Below, piece after piece: positions 24,884-33,380 of a DNA stretch of 64,000 nt. Source of the stretch: JAJEFO01 sp022819605 (GTDB lineage Bacteria > Pseudomonadota > Alphaproteobacteria > Rhodobacterales > Rhodobacteraceae); assembly GCA_965221545.1 (NCBI GenBank), contig OZ244901.1:744001-808000 (forward strand). Direction: 5' to 3'. The first letter of the stretch is position 1, and each line of letters begins with the position of its first letter. Below the pieces are notes generated by a model, which was given only the letters and a program-made list of their open reading frames with translations, did not search any database and had not been told where the DNA came from. Both the position numbers and the translations under genes were made by a program.

Positions 24884-25459
24884 ATGATAAAAGTGATGCG
24901 GGAAGCGTCTGTTTTGCCATTCAAGCTAAGGAAGACCGTCGTGATGGTGGGGATGATGGGAGCCGGCAAGAGCGCCATTGGAACCGCATTGGCAAAGCGC
25001 CTGGACGTCGCGTTCCTCGACAGCGATGCGGAGATAGAACGGGCCGCGAGCCGGACCATCGCCGAGATTTTCGAGCGCGACGGCGAGGAGTTCTTTCGCG
25101 ACCGGGAGACGCAGGTGATTGCCCGGCTCCTGGACGGTGACCCTGTGATTCTGGCGACCGGTGGCGGGGCGTTTCTCTGCGAAGGCAACCGCCGGCTGAT
25201 TGGCGAGAGGGGTCTCTCGGTCTGGTTGCGCGCAGATCTTGACCTCCTTTGGCAGCGGGTGCGGCACAAGACGACGCGCCCATTGCTGCATACGACGCGT
25301 CCGAAGCAAACGCTTGCATCACTGTACGAGGCGCGCACCCCGATCTATGCGCTTGCAGACGTGACGGTCGACGCGGCTCCATCCCGCTCTATTGACGAAA
25401 TGACGGATCGTGTACTGGAGGCGCTGCGCGCCCGGAGCGGCGTGCTGGCGGAATGCTGA
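24884..25459 (+). CDS. aroK: Shikimate kinase
   Basis: A 191-residue P-loop kinase phosphorylating shikimate at the 3-hydroxyl. The Walker A GMMGAGKSAIG, the substrate-binding DSD in FLDSDAEIE, FERDGEEFFRDRE, and the ATGGGAF loop are present, with the lid-region arginine in TTRPLL. It overlaps aroB by a few bases, the conserved aroK-aroB operon. Divergent from the secreted-protein genes. Confidence 0.93.
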   Translation: MIKVMREASVLPFKLRKTVVMVGMMGAGKSAIGTALAKRLDVAFLDSDAEIERAASRTIAEIFERDGEEFFRDRETQVIARLLDGDPVILATGGGAFLCEGNRRLIGERGLSVWLRADLDLLWQRVRHKTTRPLLHTTRPKQTLASLYEARTPIYALADVTVDAAPSRSIDEMTDRVLEALRARSGVLAEC

Positions 25460-26574
25460 TGAGAGACGAAGTCGTTCGAGTCGCGCTTGGTGACAGGAGC
25501 TATGACGTCCGCGTAGGTGACGGCCTGATTGGGCGCGCAGGTGCCGAGATCCGGCCGTTTCTGGCGCGTCCTCGCGTGGCCGTGCTGACGGATGAGACCG
25601 TGGCGGAAATGCACCTCGAAGCACTCCAGGCGGGGCTTGCGGCAGAAGGAATCGCCAACGTGACCCTCGCGTTGCCTGTCGGCGAGGCAACGAAGAGCTG
25701 GGACATGCTGGAACGAACGGTCGAGTGGATGCTGGAGGAACGGATCGAACGCCGCGACGTGATGATCGCGCTCGGCGGCGGAGTCATCGGCGATCTGGGA
25801 GGGTTTGCCGCGGCTATTCTGCGGCGCGGGATCAGATTTGTGCAGGTGCCGACGACGCTTCTGGCGCAGGTGGACAGTTCCGTCGGCGGCAAGACGGGGA
25901 TCAACTCGCCGCATGGCAAGAATCAGGTTGGCTCGTTCCACCAGCCGTCTTTGGTCCTTGCAGACACGGGCGTCCTCGAAACGCTGCCTCGCCGCGAATT
26001 CCTGGCCGGCTACGGGGAGGTGGTCAAGTACGGCCTTCTTGGAGACGCCGCCTTCTTCGAATGGCTGGAAGGGAACGGCCGATCACTGGTTGGCGGTGAT
26101 CTGGGTCTCAGGACTCAAGCCGTGCGCCGTGCGGTGGAAATGAAGGCCGAAATCGTTGCACGAGACGAGACCGAGGAAGGGGACCGGGCATTGCTCAATC
26201 TTGGGCACACGTTCTGTCATGCGCTCGAAGCGGCCACGGATTACGGAGACCGCCTCCTGCACGGCGAGGGCGTGGCGCTTGGGTGTGTCCTGGCATTCGA
26301 GATGTCCGCGCGCATGGGCCTCTGTTCCCAGGAGGCGCCGGTTCGCGTGCGTGCGCATCTGGAATCCATGGGAATGAAGTTCGATCTTGCCGACATTCCC
26401 GGCGACCTTCCGGATGCCGGCACGTTGATCGGTCTCATGAGGCAGGACAAGAAGGTCGTCGATGGCCAGCTCAGGATGGTGCTTGCACGCGGCATTGGTG
26501 CAGCGTTTGTGGCCGAAGACGTCCCGATCGACGTCTTGGAATCTGTCCTTTCGGACGCGCTCGGTTCGTCGTAG
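25453..26574 (+). CDS. aroB: 3-dehydroquinate synthase
   Basis: A 373-residue NAD- and metal-dependent enzyme of the shikimate pathway. The NAD/phosphate loop GGGVIGDLGGFAAAILRRG, the substrate residues in DSSVGGKTGIN and the metal histidine in NLGHTFCHALE are present. Two close starts exist: ATG at 25453 inside the end of aroK and ATG at 25459 overlapping its stop (TGATG). Confidence 0.93.
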   Translation: MLMRDEVVRVALGDRSYDVRVGDGLIGRAGAEIRPFLARPRVAVLTDETVAEMHLEALQAGLAAEGIANVTLALPVGEATKSWDMLERTVEWMLEERIERRDVMIALGGGVIGDLGGFAAAILRRGIRFVQVPTTLLAQVDSSVGGKTGINSPHGKNQVGSFHQPSLVLADTGVLETLPRREFLAGYGEVVKYGLLGDAAFFEWLEGNGRSLVGGDLGLRTQAVRRAVEMKAEIVARDETEEGDRALLNLGHTFCHALEAATDYGDRLLHGEGVALGCVLAFEMSARMGLCSQEAPVRVRAHLESMGMKFDLADIPGDLPDAGTLIGLMRQDKKVVDGQLRMVLARGIGAAFVAEDVPIDVLESVLSDALGSS

Positions 26575-27075
26575 CCCAAGCTCCGCTCGGATTGTCCATG
26601 CCTGTGCCTTCCGCGGGCGGTCGCGTACCCGCGGTCGCGGCATGAACTGGCAGTGCGACAGCGAAGTGTCGGTGCCCTGCCAGAGCTTTCGCTTCGGGAT
26701 CCTCTCGACTCTCGGTGGCGGAACGTGACGAAGTTGTCGCGTCGATGCCTGCCCGCGTGTTGCAGCGCTGGCGACGCTCGCACCGTTCAAGACCTGCGGC
26801 AGGAGCGCCTCGGTCGGACGGGTCGGCGCATTCATCGCCAAGAGGGCTTGCCCGCAGCCAGAAAGGGCGGAATTCCGGCACGGGTGATGCGCGGGCCAAG
26901 GCTCCCTTGCGCCTTGACGTCGACGGCATCGATCAAGTTCGGTCTCGCAATGTAGCGGCATGTCAGACACCTGCCGAAGGAGATTCGGCGATTTCGAAGG
27001 GGATCCCCCCGCGTTCTCCTTCTCGGTTGCCGATCTCATCCCTGGCGCGGCGCCCGTGGTGACGACCCCTGCGGG
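26575..27075. other. Non-coding convergent gap, about 500 bases
   Basis: It lies between the ends of aroB and the sulfatase-family gene. All open frames here lack motifs and ribosome sites. It could be eroded coding sequence, but no family is recognisable. No strong terminator with a T-run was found. Confidence 0.35.
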
Positions 27076-28740
27076 CTATTCCTCCGCCGACCTTGCCGGT
27101 GCCCGACCGCGATACCGTGCCGTCAATTCTTCGTCGATTTCGGAGCCATCCACTAGGAACGGCAGGATTCCCCTCCGCAGTGATCGCCCGCGCATCGCCT
27201 TGATATCGTCCTCGGACTTGGTCACGCGTTGCGCCGGCCGCCTGCCCCATTTGGCAAGACATTCGTAGAGACGCTCGATCTCGCCTTGATGCGTGTCTCC
27301 CTTGGCGAGGTCGTGAAACTCGTCCGGATCGGCTTCCAGATCGAAGAGCATTGGCCGAAAGCCTCCTTCTGCATGCACCATCTTGAACCGGCCATCGAAG
27401 ACCATGAAGAGTCGTGCGTCGCGCGGCTCAAGCCCGAGCTTTGTGCATTGCGGTGTTGCGGAAAAGTCGTATTCGCTGATGACGAATTCCCGCCATGCGG
27501 GGGACTCGCCGCAAATCAGCGGCATGAGCGAGCGGCCTTCGATGACATGGCCGGGCACCTTGCCGCCTGCAAACTCCACGAACGTGGCGGCGACGTCGAT
27601 TGACTCGACAAGTGCGTCGCAGGTCTGGCCGCGGGTGTCGTCCGCGTCGGGTCGCGGGTCGTAGACGATAAGGGGAATCTTGACGCTTGGTTCATGGAAA
27701 AGATCCTTTTCGCCCAACCAGTGATCTCCAAGGTAGTCGCCGTGGTCCGACGTCAGGACGATCATCGTGCTGTCCATTCGACCCGTTGCTTCCAGGTGAT
27801 CCAGCAGCTTGCCCAGCTGGTCGTCGCATTGCTTGATCAGGCCCATGTAGGCGCGAACCGCCTTTTGCCGCGCCTCGTCCTTCCGGAACGCGGCGGCGAT
27901 GCGGTTTTCCATGTAGGCCCCGTACACCGGGTGGGGGTCGTCACGCTCGATGTCGTGGCGTCGCGGAGCCGGAACATGGTTCGGGCCGTACATGGCGTGA
28001 TAGGGGGCCGGCACGATGTATGGCCAATGCGGCTTGATGTAGCTCAGATGCGTGCACCAGGGATCGGTCGCCTGGTCGATGAACCGCATGGCCTCGCGGG
28101 TGAGCCAGGGCGTTTCGCTGTCCTCCTCGCGGATGTTGGCAGCCTTGTCTGAATTGGCAAGCATCCATCCGCTGGCGATTTCGTCACCGTCCGTCCCGGC
28201 ATTGGCAAAGTCCGCCCAGGGATTCGTGCCGGAATAGCCCTTCGACCTGAGGTATTCGTTGTAGGGAGAGGGCCTTTCGTCGTAGTGCCCGTCCGGCCCT
28301 TCGCCCCAGAGCCCGTCATCCCTGATCCAGGCATCAAAGCCGCACTCGGCCTGCCGCGCGCCTATGACGCTGTCGGGCGCAATCCCGAGGCGAGCCATCC
28401 CCTCGGCATCCGCCTTCATGTGCGTCTTGCCGATCAACCAGCAGCTCATGCCGAGGCGTCGCAGGTGATCGCCGAGAGTCTGTTCACCTACCCTGATCGG
28501 AAACCCATTCCATTGCGCGCCATGAGACGAGACATAGCGGCCCGTGTAGAAGCTCATCCGAGACGCGCCGCAGACCGGAGACTGGGCATATGCGTTAGTG
28601 AACCGCACACCCATCGAGGCGACGCGATCAAAGTTTGGCGTATGCAAATGCGGGTGCCCGGCACAGCTCAGGTAGTCGAACCGGAGCTGGTCGTGCATGA
28701 TGAAGAGTATGTTGCGCGCGGTCTTTCCGGTCTTGCCCAT
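27076..28740 (-). CDS. Phosphonate monoester hydrolase / sulfatase-family enzyme
   Basis: An alkaline-phosphatase-superfamily hydrolase of 554 residues using the ATG at 28740. The formylglycine motif is CGASR followed by MSFYTG, with the modified cysteine at residue 57. The blocks APYHAMYGPNHVPAPRR, GLIKQCDDQLGKLLDHLE, TSDHGDYLGDHWLGEKDLFHE and the C-terminal SEYDFS and FDLEADPDEFHDLA match phosphonate monoester hydrolases rather than choline-sulfatase. The motif has Ala where the classical CxPxR has Pro; this is an accepted variant. These enzymes hydrolyse phosphodiesters, phosphonate monoesters and sometimes sulfate esters. It is divergent from a short-chain dehydrogenase. Confidence 0.82.
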   Translation of the reverse strand: MGKTGKTARNILFIMHDQLRFDYLSCAGHPHLHTPNFDRVASMGVRFTNAYAQSPVCGASRMSFYTGRYVSSHGAQWNGFPIRVGEQTLGDHLRRLGMSCWLIGKTHMKADAEGMARLGIAPDSVIGARQAECGFDAWIRDDGLWGEGPDGHYDERPSPYNEYLRSKGYSGTNPWADFANAGTDGDEIASGWMLANSDKAANIREEDSETPWLTREAMRFIDQATDPWCTHLSYIKPHWPYIVPAPYHAMYGPNHVPAPRRHDIERDDPHPVYGAYMENRIAAAFRKDEARQKAVRAYMGLIKQCDDQLGKLLDHLEATGRMDSTMIVLTSDHGDYLGDHWLGEKDLFHEPSVKIPLIVYDPRPDADDTRGQTCDALVESIDVAATFVEFAGGKVPGHVIEGRSLMPLICGESPAWREFVISEYDFSATPQCTKLGLEPRDARLFMVFDGRFKMVHAEGGFRPMLFDLEADPDEFHDLAKGDTHQGEIERLYECLAKWGRRPAQRVTKSEDDIKAMRGRSLRRGILPFLVDGSEIDEELTARYRGRAPARSAEE

Positions 28741-28953
28741 TTTGGCTTGAATTCCTCTTTTCGGCACCGTTGGTCGCATGAGCCCTGTTGCTTCGCAAGC
28801 TGCGATTGGCAGGGCGAATTCCGGCATTTCGCATGACGGCCCCGCAGCGGACTGCTATGCACTTGCAGACCATGTTGCCGCCCTGGGAGCCCGTTGCGGT
28901 CGCAAACCCATGCTTGTCTTTCGAGCCCGTCATCATCGAGCAGGAGAACGCAA

Positions 28954-29715
28954 ATGCGCCGGATTGTCGTAACCGCAGGTGCTTCCGGAATCGGGCGGAC
29001 GATCGCCGAGCGGTTCCTTTCCGAAGGCGATCGGGTTGCCATCTGCGACATCGATGAAGCGGCGGTTGCCGAGTTCGCCACGGCATGGCCGGAGGCAATG
29101 ACCGCAGCGGCTGACGTGACGTCAGAGACCGAAATGGCAGCGTTCCTGAACGCCGTCGAAGCAAGCTGGGGCGGGGCTGACTTGGTTTGCGCCAATGCCG
29201 GCACAGGAGGACCGGCTGGCTGGATCGAGGATCTGGACTACGGTGAATGGCAGCGCTGCATTGCAACCAACTTGCATGGGAGCTTCCTGACATGCCGTTG
29301 GGCTGCGCGCGTGATGCGTGCCGAACGGGCTGGCTTGATTGTTCTGACTTCCTCTACGGCCGGCATTGCGGGCTATCCGCTCAGGAGTCCCTACGCCGCC
29401 GCCAAATGGGCGCTTGTGGGCCTGACGAAGACCCTCGCGATGGAACTCGGGCCGGCGGGCGTTCGCGTCAATGCCGTTTGTCCCGGTGCGGTCGAAGGGC
29501 CGCGCATGGACAGGGTCGTCGCAATGGAAGCCTCCGCGCAGGGTGTCGACGAACGCGAAGTGCGACGAAATCATGCGGCTGGCGTGTCCATGAAGACCTG
29601 GGTCACGGCCGCAGACGTTGCAGGTACCGTCCATTTTCTGGCCTCGGATGCGGCGTCGAGAATTTCCGGCCAGGTACTTGCCGTGGATGGACATACCGAG
29701 ACGCTAGCACCTTGA
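28954..29715 (+). CDS. Short-chain dehydrogenase/reductase
   Basis: A 253-residue classical SDR. The nucleotide fold starts TAGASGIGRTIAERF (usual TGxxxGIG with Ala after Thr); CANAGTG is the NNAG-equivalent; the catalytic Ser is in LTSSTAG and Tyr-x-x-x-Lys in SPYAAAKWALVG. The C-terminal FLASDAASRISGQVLAVDGH is standard. The ATG at 28954 follows AGGAGAACG; the longer upstream frame is not family-like. An aspartate after the second strand (CDID) suggests NAD(H) preference. The substrate is unknown. It converges with betA. Confidence 0.9.
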   Translation: MRRIVVTAGASGIGRTIAERFLSEGDRVAICDIDEAAVAEFATAWPEAMTAAADVTSETEMAAFLNAVEASWGGADLVCANAGTGGPAGWIEDLDYGEWQRCIATNLHGSFLTCRWAARVMRAERAGLIVLTSSTAGIAGYPLRSPYAAAKWALVGLTKTLAMELGPAGVRVNAVCPGAVEGPRMDRVVAMEASAQGVDEREVRRNHAAGVSMKTWVTAADVAGTVHFLASDAASRISGQVLAVDGHTETLAP

Positions 29716-29731
29716 TCCTGGCCGGGCAGGA

Positions 29732-31396
29732 CTATCGTTGTCGATTCCTCCAGTCGGGATGAATCCAGGGCTCAAGATTGCTGGGCGCCAGAGGCGGGCG
29801 GCCGAGAATCGCGTCGGAGACCTTCTCGCCCACCATGATTGACGGCGCATTCAGGTTGCCGTTGGTGATCCGCGGAAAGACGGAACTGTCCGCGAGCCGG
29901 AGCCCTTCGACCCCGATCACTCGCGCTTCCGGGTCCACTACAGCCATCGGGTCGTCACGCCGCCCCATTCGCGCCGTGCCGCAGGGATGGTAGGCGCTCT
30001 CGACATGATCCCGGATCACGGCATCGAGCTCGTCGTCGGTCTGGGCATCGGGCCCGGGCCGCAACTCCCGACCATAGTATGGCGCGAATGCCGGCTGGGC
30101 GAAGAGTTCACGTGTCAGCCGGATGCCGGCCCGGAAATCCCGCCAGTCGTCCTCGTGGCTCATGTAGTTGAACCTGATCCGCGGCGGATCTTTCGGGTCA
30201 GCCGACCGCAGCAGCACCTCGCCTCGGGAGAGGCTTCTCATCGGGCCGACATGGGCCTGAAATCCATGCTGCCTTGCCGCCATTCGTCCGTCATACCCGA
30301 CTGCAATCGGCAGGAAATGGAACTGGAGGTCCGGAAATTCGACTCCTGCCGCAGAACGGATGAATCCCGTGCTCTCGAACTGGTTCGATGCGCCGGGTCC
30401 GCTGCGGGTGAGCAGCCAGCGCAGGGCCACATAGGCTTTGCCAGGAAGGTTCCAGTACCTGTAGAGGCTCACCGGCTGCGACGCGGCCACCTGGACGTAG
30501 ATCTCGAGGTGGTCCTGAAGATTCTGTCCGACGCCTGGACGATTGGCAACGGTGTCGATCCCGTGTTCGGCCAGATGAGCAGCGGGACCAATGCCCGAGA
30601 GCATGAGCAGCTTTGGAGAATTCAGGGACGAGGCGGACAGAATGACCTCGGCACGGGCGTGAATCACCTCGGTGCGTCCGGCACGTTCGATCTCGATTCC
30701 GGTCGCCCGTGTTCCATTGAGAATGACGCGGTTCGCGTGGGCACGTACGACCCTGCAGTTTCCGGTTCGAAGCGCTGGTCGCAGATAGGCCTTGGCCGAA
30801 GACCATCGCGCGCCTTTCCAGACGGTCATCTCGAAGGCGCCGAAGCCTTCCTGCTGCTGGCCGTTGTAGTCCAGGGTCACGGGGTAGCCTGCTTGTCGGC
30901 CAGCCTCAACGAATGCACGTGTCAGCGGATTGCTCCGTTGCCCGCGCGTGACATGCAGCGGTCCCCCTCGACCGCGCCATGAGGCCGAGCCGCCGCGTCC
31001 GCCGTCGTGCCAGTCCTCCATTCGCTGGAAGTAGGGCAGGACATCCGCGTAGCTCCAGGTATCCGCTCCAAGGTCACGCCAATGGTCGAAGTCACGGGCA
31101 TGGCCGCGCACGTACACCATCCCGTTGATGGAACTCGATCCGCCAATTACCTTGCCGCGCGGCGTAGCAAGGCGTCGACCGCCAAGATGCGGTTCGGGGT
31201 CGCTCTCGAGTCCCCAGTCGTAGCGGCGCATTCTCATCGGATAGCTCAGCGCACCCGGCATGTTGATGAGCGGGCCGCGGTCGCTGCCGCCGTGTTCCAC
31301 GACGATGACCTGGCGACCGGCGTCGGCGAGCCGGTATGCCATTGCACAGCCGGAACTGCCCGCGCCAACAATTACGTAGTCGGCTTCGATAGCCAT
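29732..31396 (-). CDS. betA: Choline dehydrogenase (GMC oxidoreductase)
   Basis: A FAD-dependent oxidoreductase of 554 residues that oxidises choline to betaine aldehyde at the inner membrane. The FAD motif VIVGAGSSGCAMAYRL, the GMC signatures GKVIGGSSSINGMVYVRGHA and ILSASSLNSPKLLMLSGIGP, and the active-site His in HPCGTARMG and Asn in NGNLNAPSIM are present. Long blocks such as GVGQNLQDHLEIYVQ and QFHFLPIAVGYDGRMA fit BetA well. No betB, betI or choline transporter is adjacent; choline-sulfatase is 28 kb away. Other GMC alcohol dehydrogenases remain possible. Confidence 0.85.
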   Translation of the reverse strand: MAIEADYVIVGAGSSGCAMAYRLADAGRQVIVVEHGGSDRGPLINMPGALSYPMRMRRYDWGLESDPEPHLGGRRLATPRGKVIGGSSSINGMVYVRGHARDFDHWRDLGADTWSYADVLPYFQRMEDWHDGGRGGSASWRGRGGPLHVTRGQRSNPLTRAFVEAGRQAGYPVTLDYNGQQQEGFGAFEMTVWKGARWSSAKAYLRPALRTGNCRVVRAHANRVILNGTRATGIEIERAGRTEVIHARAEVILSASSLNSPKLLMLSGIGPAAHLAEHGIDTVANRPGVGQNLQDHLEIYVQVAASQPVSLYRYWNLPGKAYVALRWLLTRSGPGASNQFESTGFIRSAAGVEFPDLQFHFLPIAVGYDGRMAARQHGFQAHVGPMRSLSRGEVLLRSADPKDPPRIRFNYMSHEDDWRDFRAGIRLTRELFAQPAFAPYYGRELRPGPDAQTDDELDAVIRDHVESAYHPCGTARMGRRDDPMAVVDPEARVIGVEGLRLADSSVFPRITNGNLNAPSIMVGEKVSDAILGRPPLAPSNLEPWIHPDWRNRQR

Positions 31397-31602
31397 CGCG
31401 TCAATGCCCTCGCAGAATCCGTCAAGTGAATGGCCGCTGTCGCCGTGAGCCCGACGCGGGTTCTGTCATGACGCGGAAATGCGCTGCACATGGCCATGTC
31501 AATCATCGGAGTCCACGCGGCGAGACTGGCAGAAGAGATGTTGCGCAAAGGCATGGCCCGGCTTGAGGCCCTTTGCAAGGATGGAGTCCGATGAGCGGCG
31601 AC
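31397..31602. other. Upstream region of betA
   Basis: About 200 bases between the betA start and the terminator of the DUF1127 gene. It should carry the betA promoter; no BetI-like palindrome was recognised. Confidence 0.3.
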
Positions 31603-31633
31603 AAAAAAGGGACCGATCAAGAACCGGTCCCTT
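31603..31633 (-). terminator. Rho-independent terminator of the DUF1127 gene
   Basis: A perfect 9-base stem AAGGGACCG/CGGTCCCTT with a 9-base loop. Read leftward, the stem is followed by six T residues (the AAAAAA at 31603-31608 on the plus strand). It lies about 50 bases beyond the stop of the small leftward gene at 31684-31884. Confidence 0.85.
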
Positions 31634-31683
31634 CGGGATTTCGAGCATTCCCAATCTGGCGTTCGCCAGAGGATGGCATCGGA

Positions 31684-31884
31684 CTATCGGCGCCCAGAGC
31701 AGATCGCGTCGATGTCACCGCGGCAAATGCCGATGTCATCCAGTTCATGAGCGCTCAACCTGGACAGGACGGCGCGGGTGCGGCGTGCCTTGTTCCAGTG
31801 AATGACGCCCGAGACAAGCCCGGACAGGGTCGTTGGTGAGCCGCTGATGTTGGCGGCATTGTTGCGAGTCATTGTGATGGCCAT
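31684..31884 (-). CDS. DUF1127 small arginine-rich protein
   Basis: A 66-residue protein. The ATG at 31884 follows AAGAGGAG. The C-terminal half carries the DUF1127 (YjiS-like) pattern: HWNKARRTRAVLSRLSAHELDDIGICRGDID. In alphaproteobacteria such proteins often go with stress-induced small RNAs and bind RNA or modulate phosphate and C1 metabolism (known for the family, not shown here). It has its own strong terminator downstream and a hairpin/T-run element upstream at 32024-32052. Confidence 0.85.
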   Translation of the reverse strand: MAITMTRNNAANISGSPTTLSGLVSGVIHWNKARRTRAVLSRLSAHELDDIGICRGDIDAICSGRR

Positions 31885-32023
31885 GGCCGTTCTCCTCTTG
31901 CTGGCGTTGCGTTTCGAGTCGCAATTAGAGGCGAGGCAGTGACCGGACAAGGCTCAATTATCGCATGTCCCGTATGCAGGAATTGCATATCTCCAGAACT
32001 GCCGTAACCTATCAAGATAATTG

Positions 32024-32052
32024 AAAAAAAGCGACATGCCTCATGTCGTTTT
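32024..32052. terminator. Bidirectional hairpin terminator with no obvious gene
   Basis: Seven A residues, the perfect stem CGACATG/CATGTCG (32032-32048) with loop CCT, then four T residues. Read either way this is an intrinsic terminator; the leftward direction has the stronger T-run. It lies between the divergent DUF1127 and ruvC starts, so neither gene needs it. It may end a small RNA transcribed in this gap. Confidence 0.6.
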
Positions 32053-32192
32053 CGGACTCGGACGGATGCGTTTTGAAGGCGGGGCGCGGGCGTCAAAAAG
32101 TGGGCGCCTTCCGGCAAGCTTGCCAAAATTCTTGGCAGATATTCACGTTTTGTGCTAATTTCCAAGCGAGGTCAGCAGAGCAGGTTGAAAAT

Positions 32193-32678
32193 ATGCGCGT
32201 AATGGGACTGGATCCGGGGCTTCGCGCCCTTGGATGGGGAGTCATAGAGACCTCCGGGTCGCGGCTGTCTCACGTTGCGAACGGCGTCTGCCGGACTGGG
32301 GCAGGACCGCTCGGGGCACGGCTGGTGTCGTTGTTCGAGCAGCTTTCCGAGGTCTGGGAAAGACATGCGCCCGACGAGGCGGCGGTGGAGCACACTTTCG
32401 TCAACAAGGATGGTGCGTCCACCCTGAAGCTGGGACAGGCGCGGGGCATCGCGATGCTGGTGCCGGCACGGGCAGGCGTCGAGGTTGGGGAATATGCCCC
32501 CAATGCTGTGAAGAAGGCGGTGGTCGGCACCGGGCATGCCGACAAGCAACAGATCGAGTACATGGTGAGGATGCAGCTTCCGGGAGCGCGCATATCGGGG
32601 CGGGACGCTGCGGATGCGCTCGCCGTCGCGATCTGTCACGCGCACATGTCCCGGAGTCGTGCATTGGTGATTGCATGA
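32193..32678 (+). CDS. ruvC: Crossover junction endodeoxyribonuclease RuvC
   Basis: A 161-residue Holliday junction resolvase. The four catalytic acids appear as Asp7 (MGLDPGLRALGWG), Glu66 (AAVEHTFVNKD), and Asp138 and Asp141 (SGRDAADALAVAICHA). The ATG at 32193 sets this numbering to that of the E. coli enzyme. Its stop overlaps ruvA by four bases, starting the ruvCAB operon. Confidence 0.95.
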   Translation: MRVMGLDPGLRALGWGVIETSGSRLSHVANGVCRTGAGPLGARLVSLFEQLSEVWERHAPDEAAVEHTFVNKDGASTLKLGQARGIAMLVPARAGVEVGEYAPNAVKKAVVGTGHADKQQIEYMVRMQLPGARISGRDAADALAVAICHAHMSRSRALVIA

Positions 32679-33316
32679 TCGGGCGCTTGTCTGGGAGGAT
32701 TGAATACCGCGCAAGCGATCACGTGCTCCTGGACGTTGGCGGTGTCGGTTACGTCGTGTTCGTGAGCGAGCGGACCTTGGCTGCCTTGCCCGGAACCGGG
32801 GAGGCTGCGTCACTTTATACGGATCTCCTCGTGCGCGAGGATCTCTTGCAGCTCTTCGGGTTCATGACGCCGGTGGAGCGGGAGTGGCATCGGCTCCTGA
32901 TGGGGGTACAGGGCATTGGAGCTCGGGCCTCGATGGCAATTCTCGGGACACTGGGACCTGATGCCGTGGCGCATGCAATCGCCCTCGGCGACTGGGCCTC
33001 GATAAAGGCGGCGCCGGGCGTGGGTCCCAAGATCGCGCAGAGGGTCGTGAACGAGCTCAAGGGCAAAGTGCCCGACATGATGGCGATGCAGGGAGGCGCT
33101 CTTCCCGAATCCGATGGTGGTGCGGATGACGGGCTAGCGACGGAATCTGTCCCTGGAGCGGCAGGGCAGGCCGAAGCGCTTTCTGCACTGCGGAATCTCG
33201 GCTACGCTCCCGGAGAGGCGTCAACGGCAGTGGCCGAGGCTGCCGGCATGATCGAGGATGCGGACACCGCGACACTGATCCGCGAGGCATTGAAGAGATT
33301 GGCCCCGAAAGCATGA
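32675..33316 (+). CDS. ruvA: Holliday junction branch migration subunit RuvA
   Basis: A 213-residue DNA-binding tetramer subunit. The N-terminal OB fold starts MIGRLSGRIEY and includes VLLDVGGVGYVV. The helix-hairpin-helix repeats are in LLMGVQGIGARASMAIL and IKAAPGVGPKIAQRVVNELKGK. The C-terminal domain III (ALRNLGYAPGEASTAVAEA) contacts RuvB. The ATG overlaps the ruvC stop. Confidence 0.95.
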   Translation: MIGRLSGRIEYRASDHVLLDVGGVGYVVFVSERTLAALPGTGEAASLYTDLLVREDLLQLFGFMTPVEREWHRLLMGVQGIGARASMAILGTLGPDAVAHAIALGDWASIKAAPGVGPKIAQRVVNELKGKVPDMMAMQGGALPESDGGADDGLATESVPGAAGQAEALSALRNLGYAPGEASTAVAEAAGMIEDADTATLIREALKRLAPKA

Positions 33317-33380
33317 ATCCCGTCCTGGATAGCACGTTCCGGTGCCAGTGCTCTCATGGCATTCGGCAGGAGCGCGGGCG

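Noticed and set aside
31490..31594. A short plus-strand frame (MAMSIIGVHAARLAEEM...) upstream of betA
   Set aside because: No ribosome site and antisense to the betA leader; likely chance.
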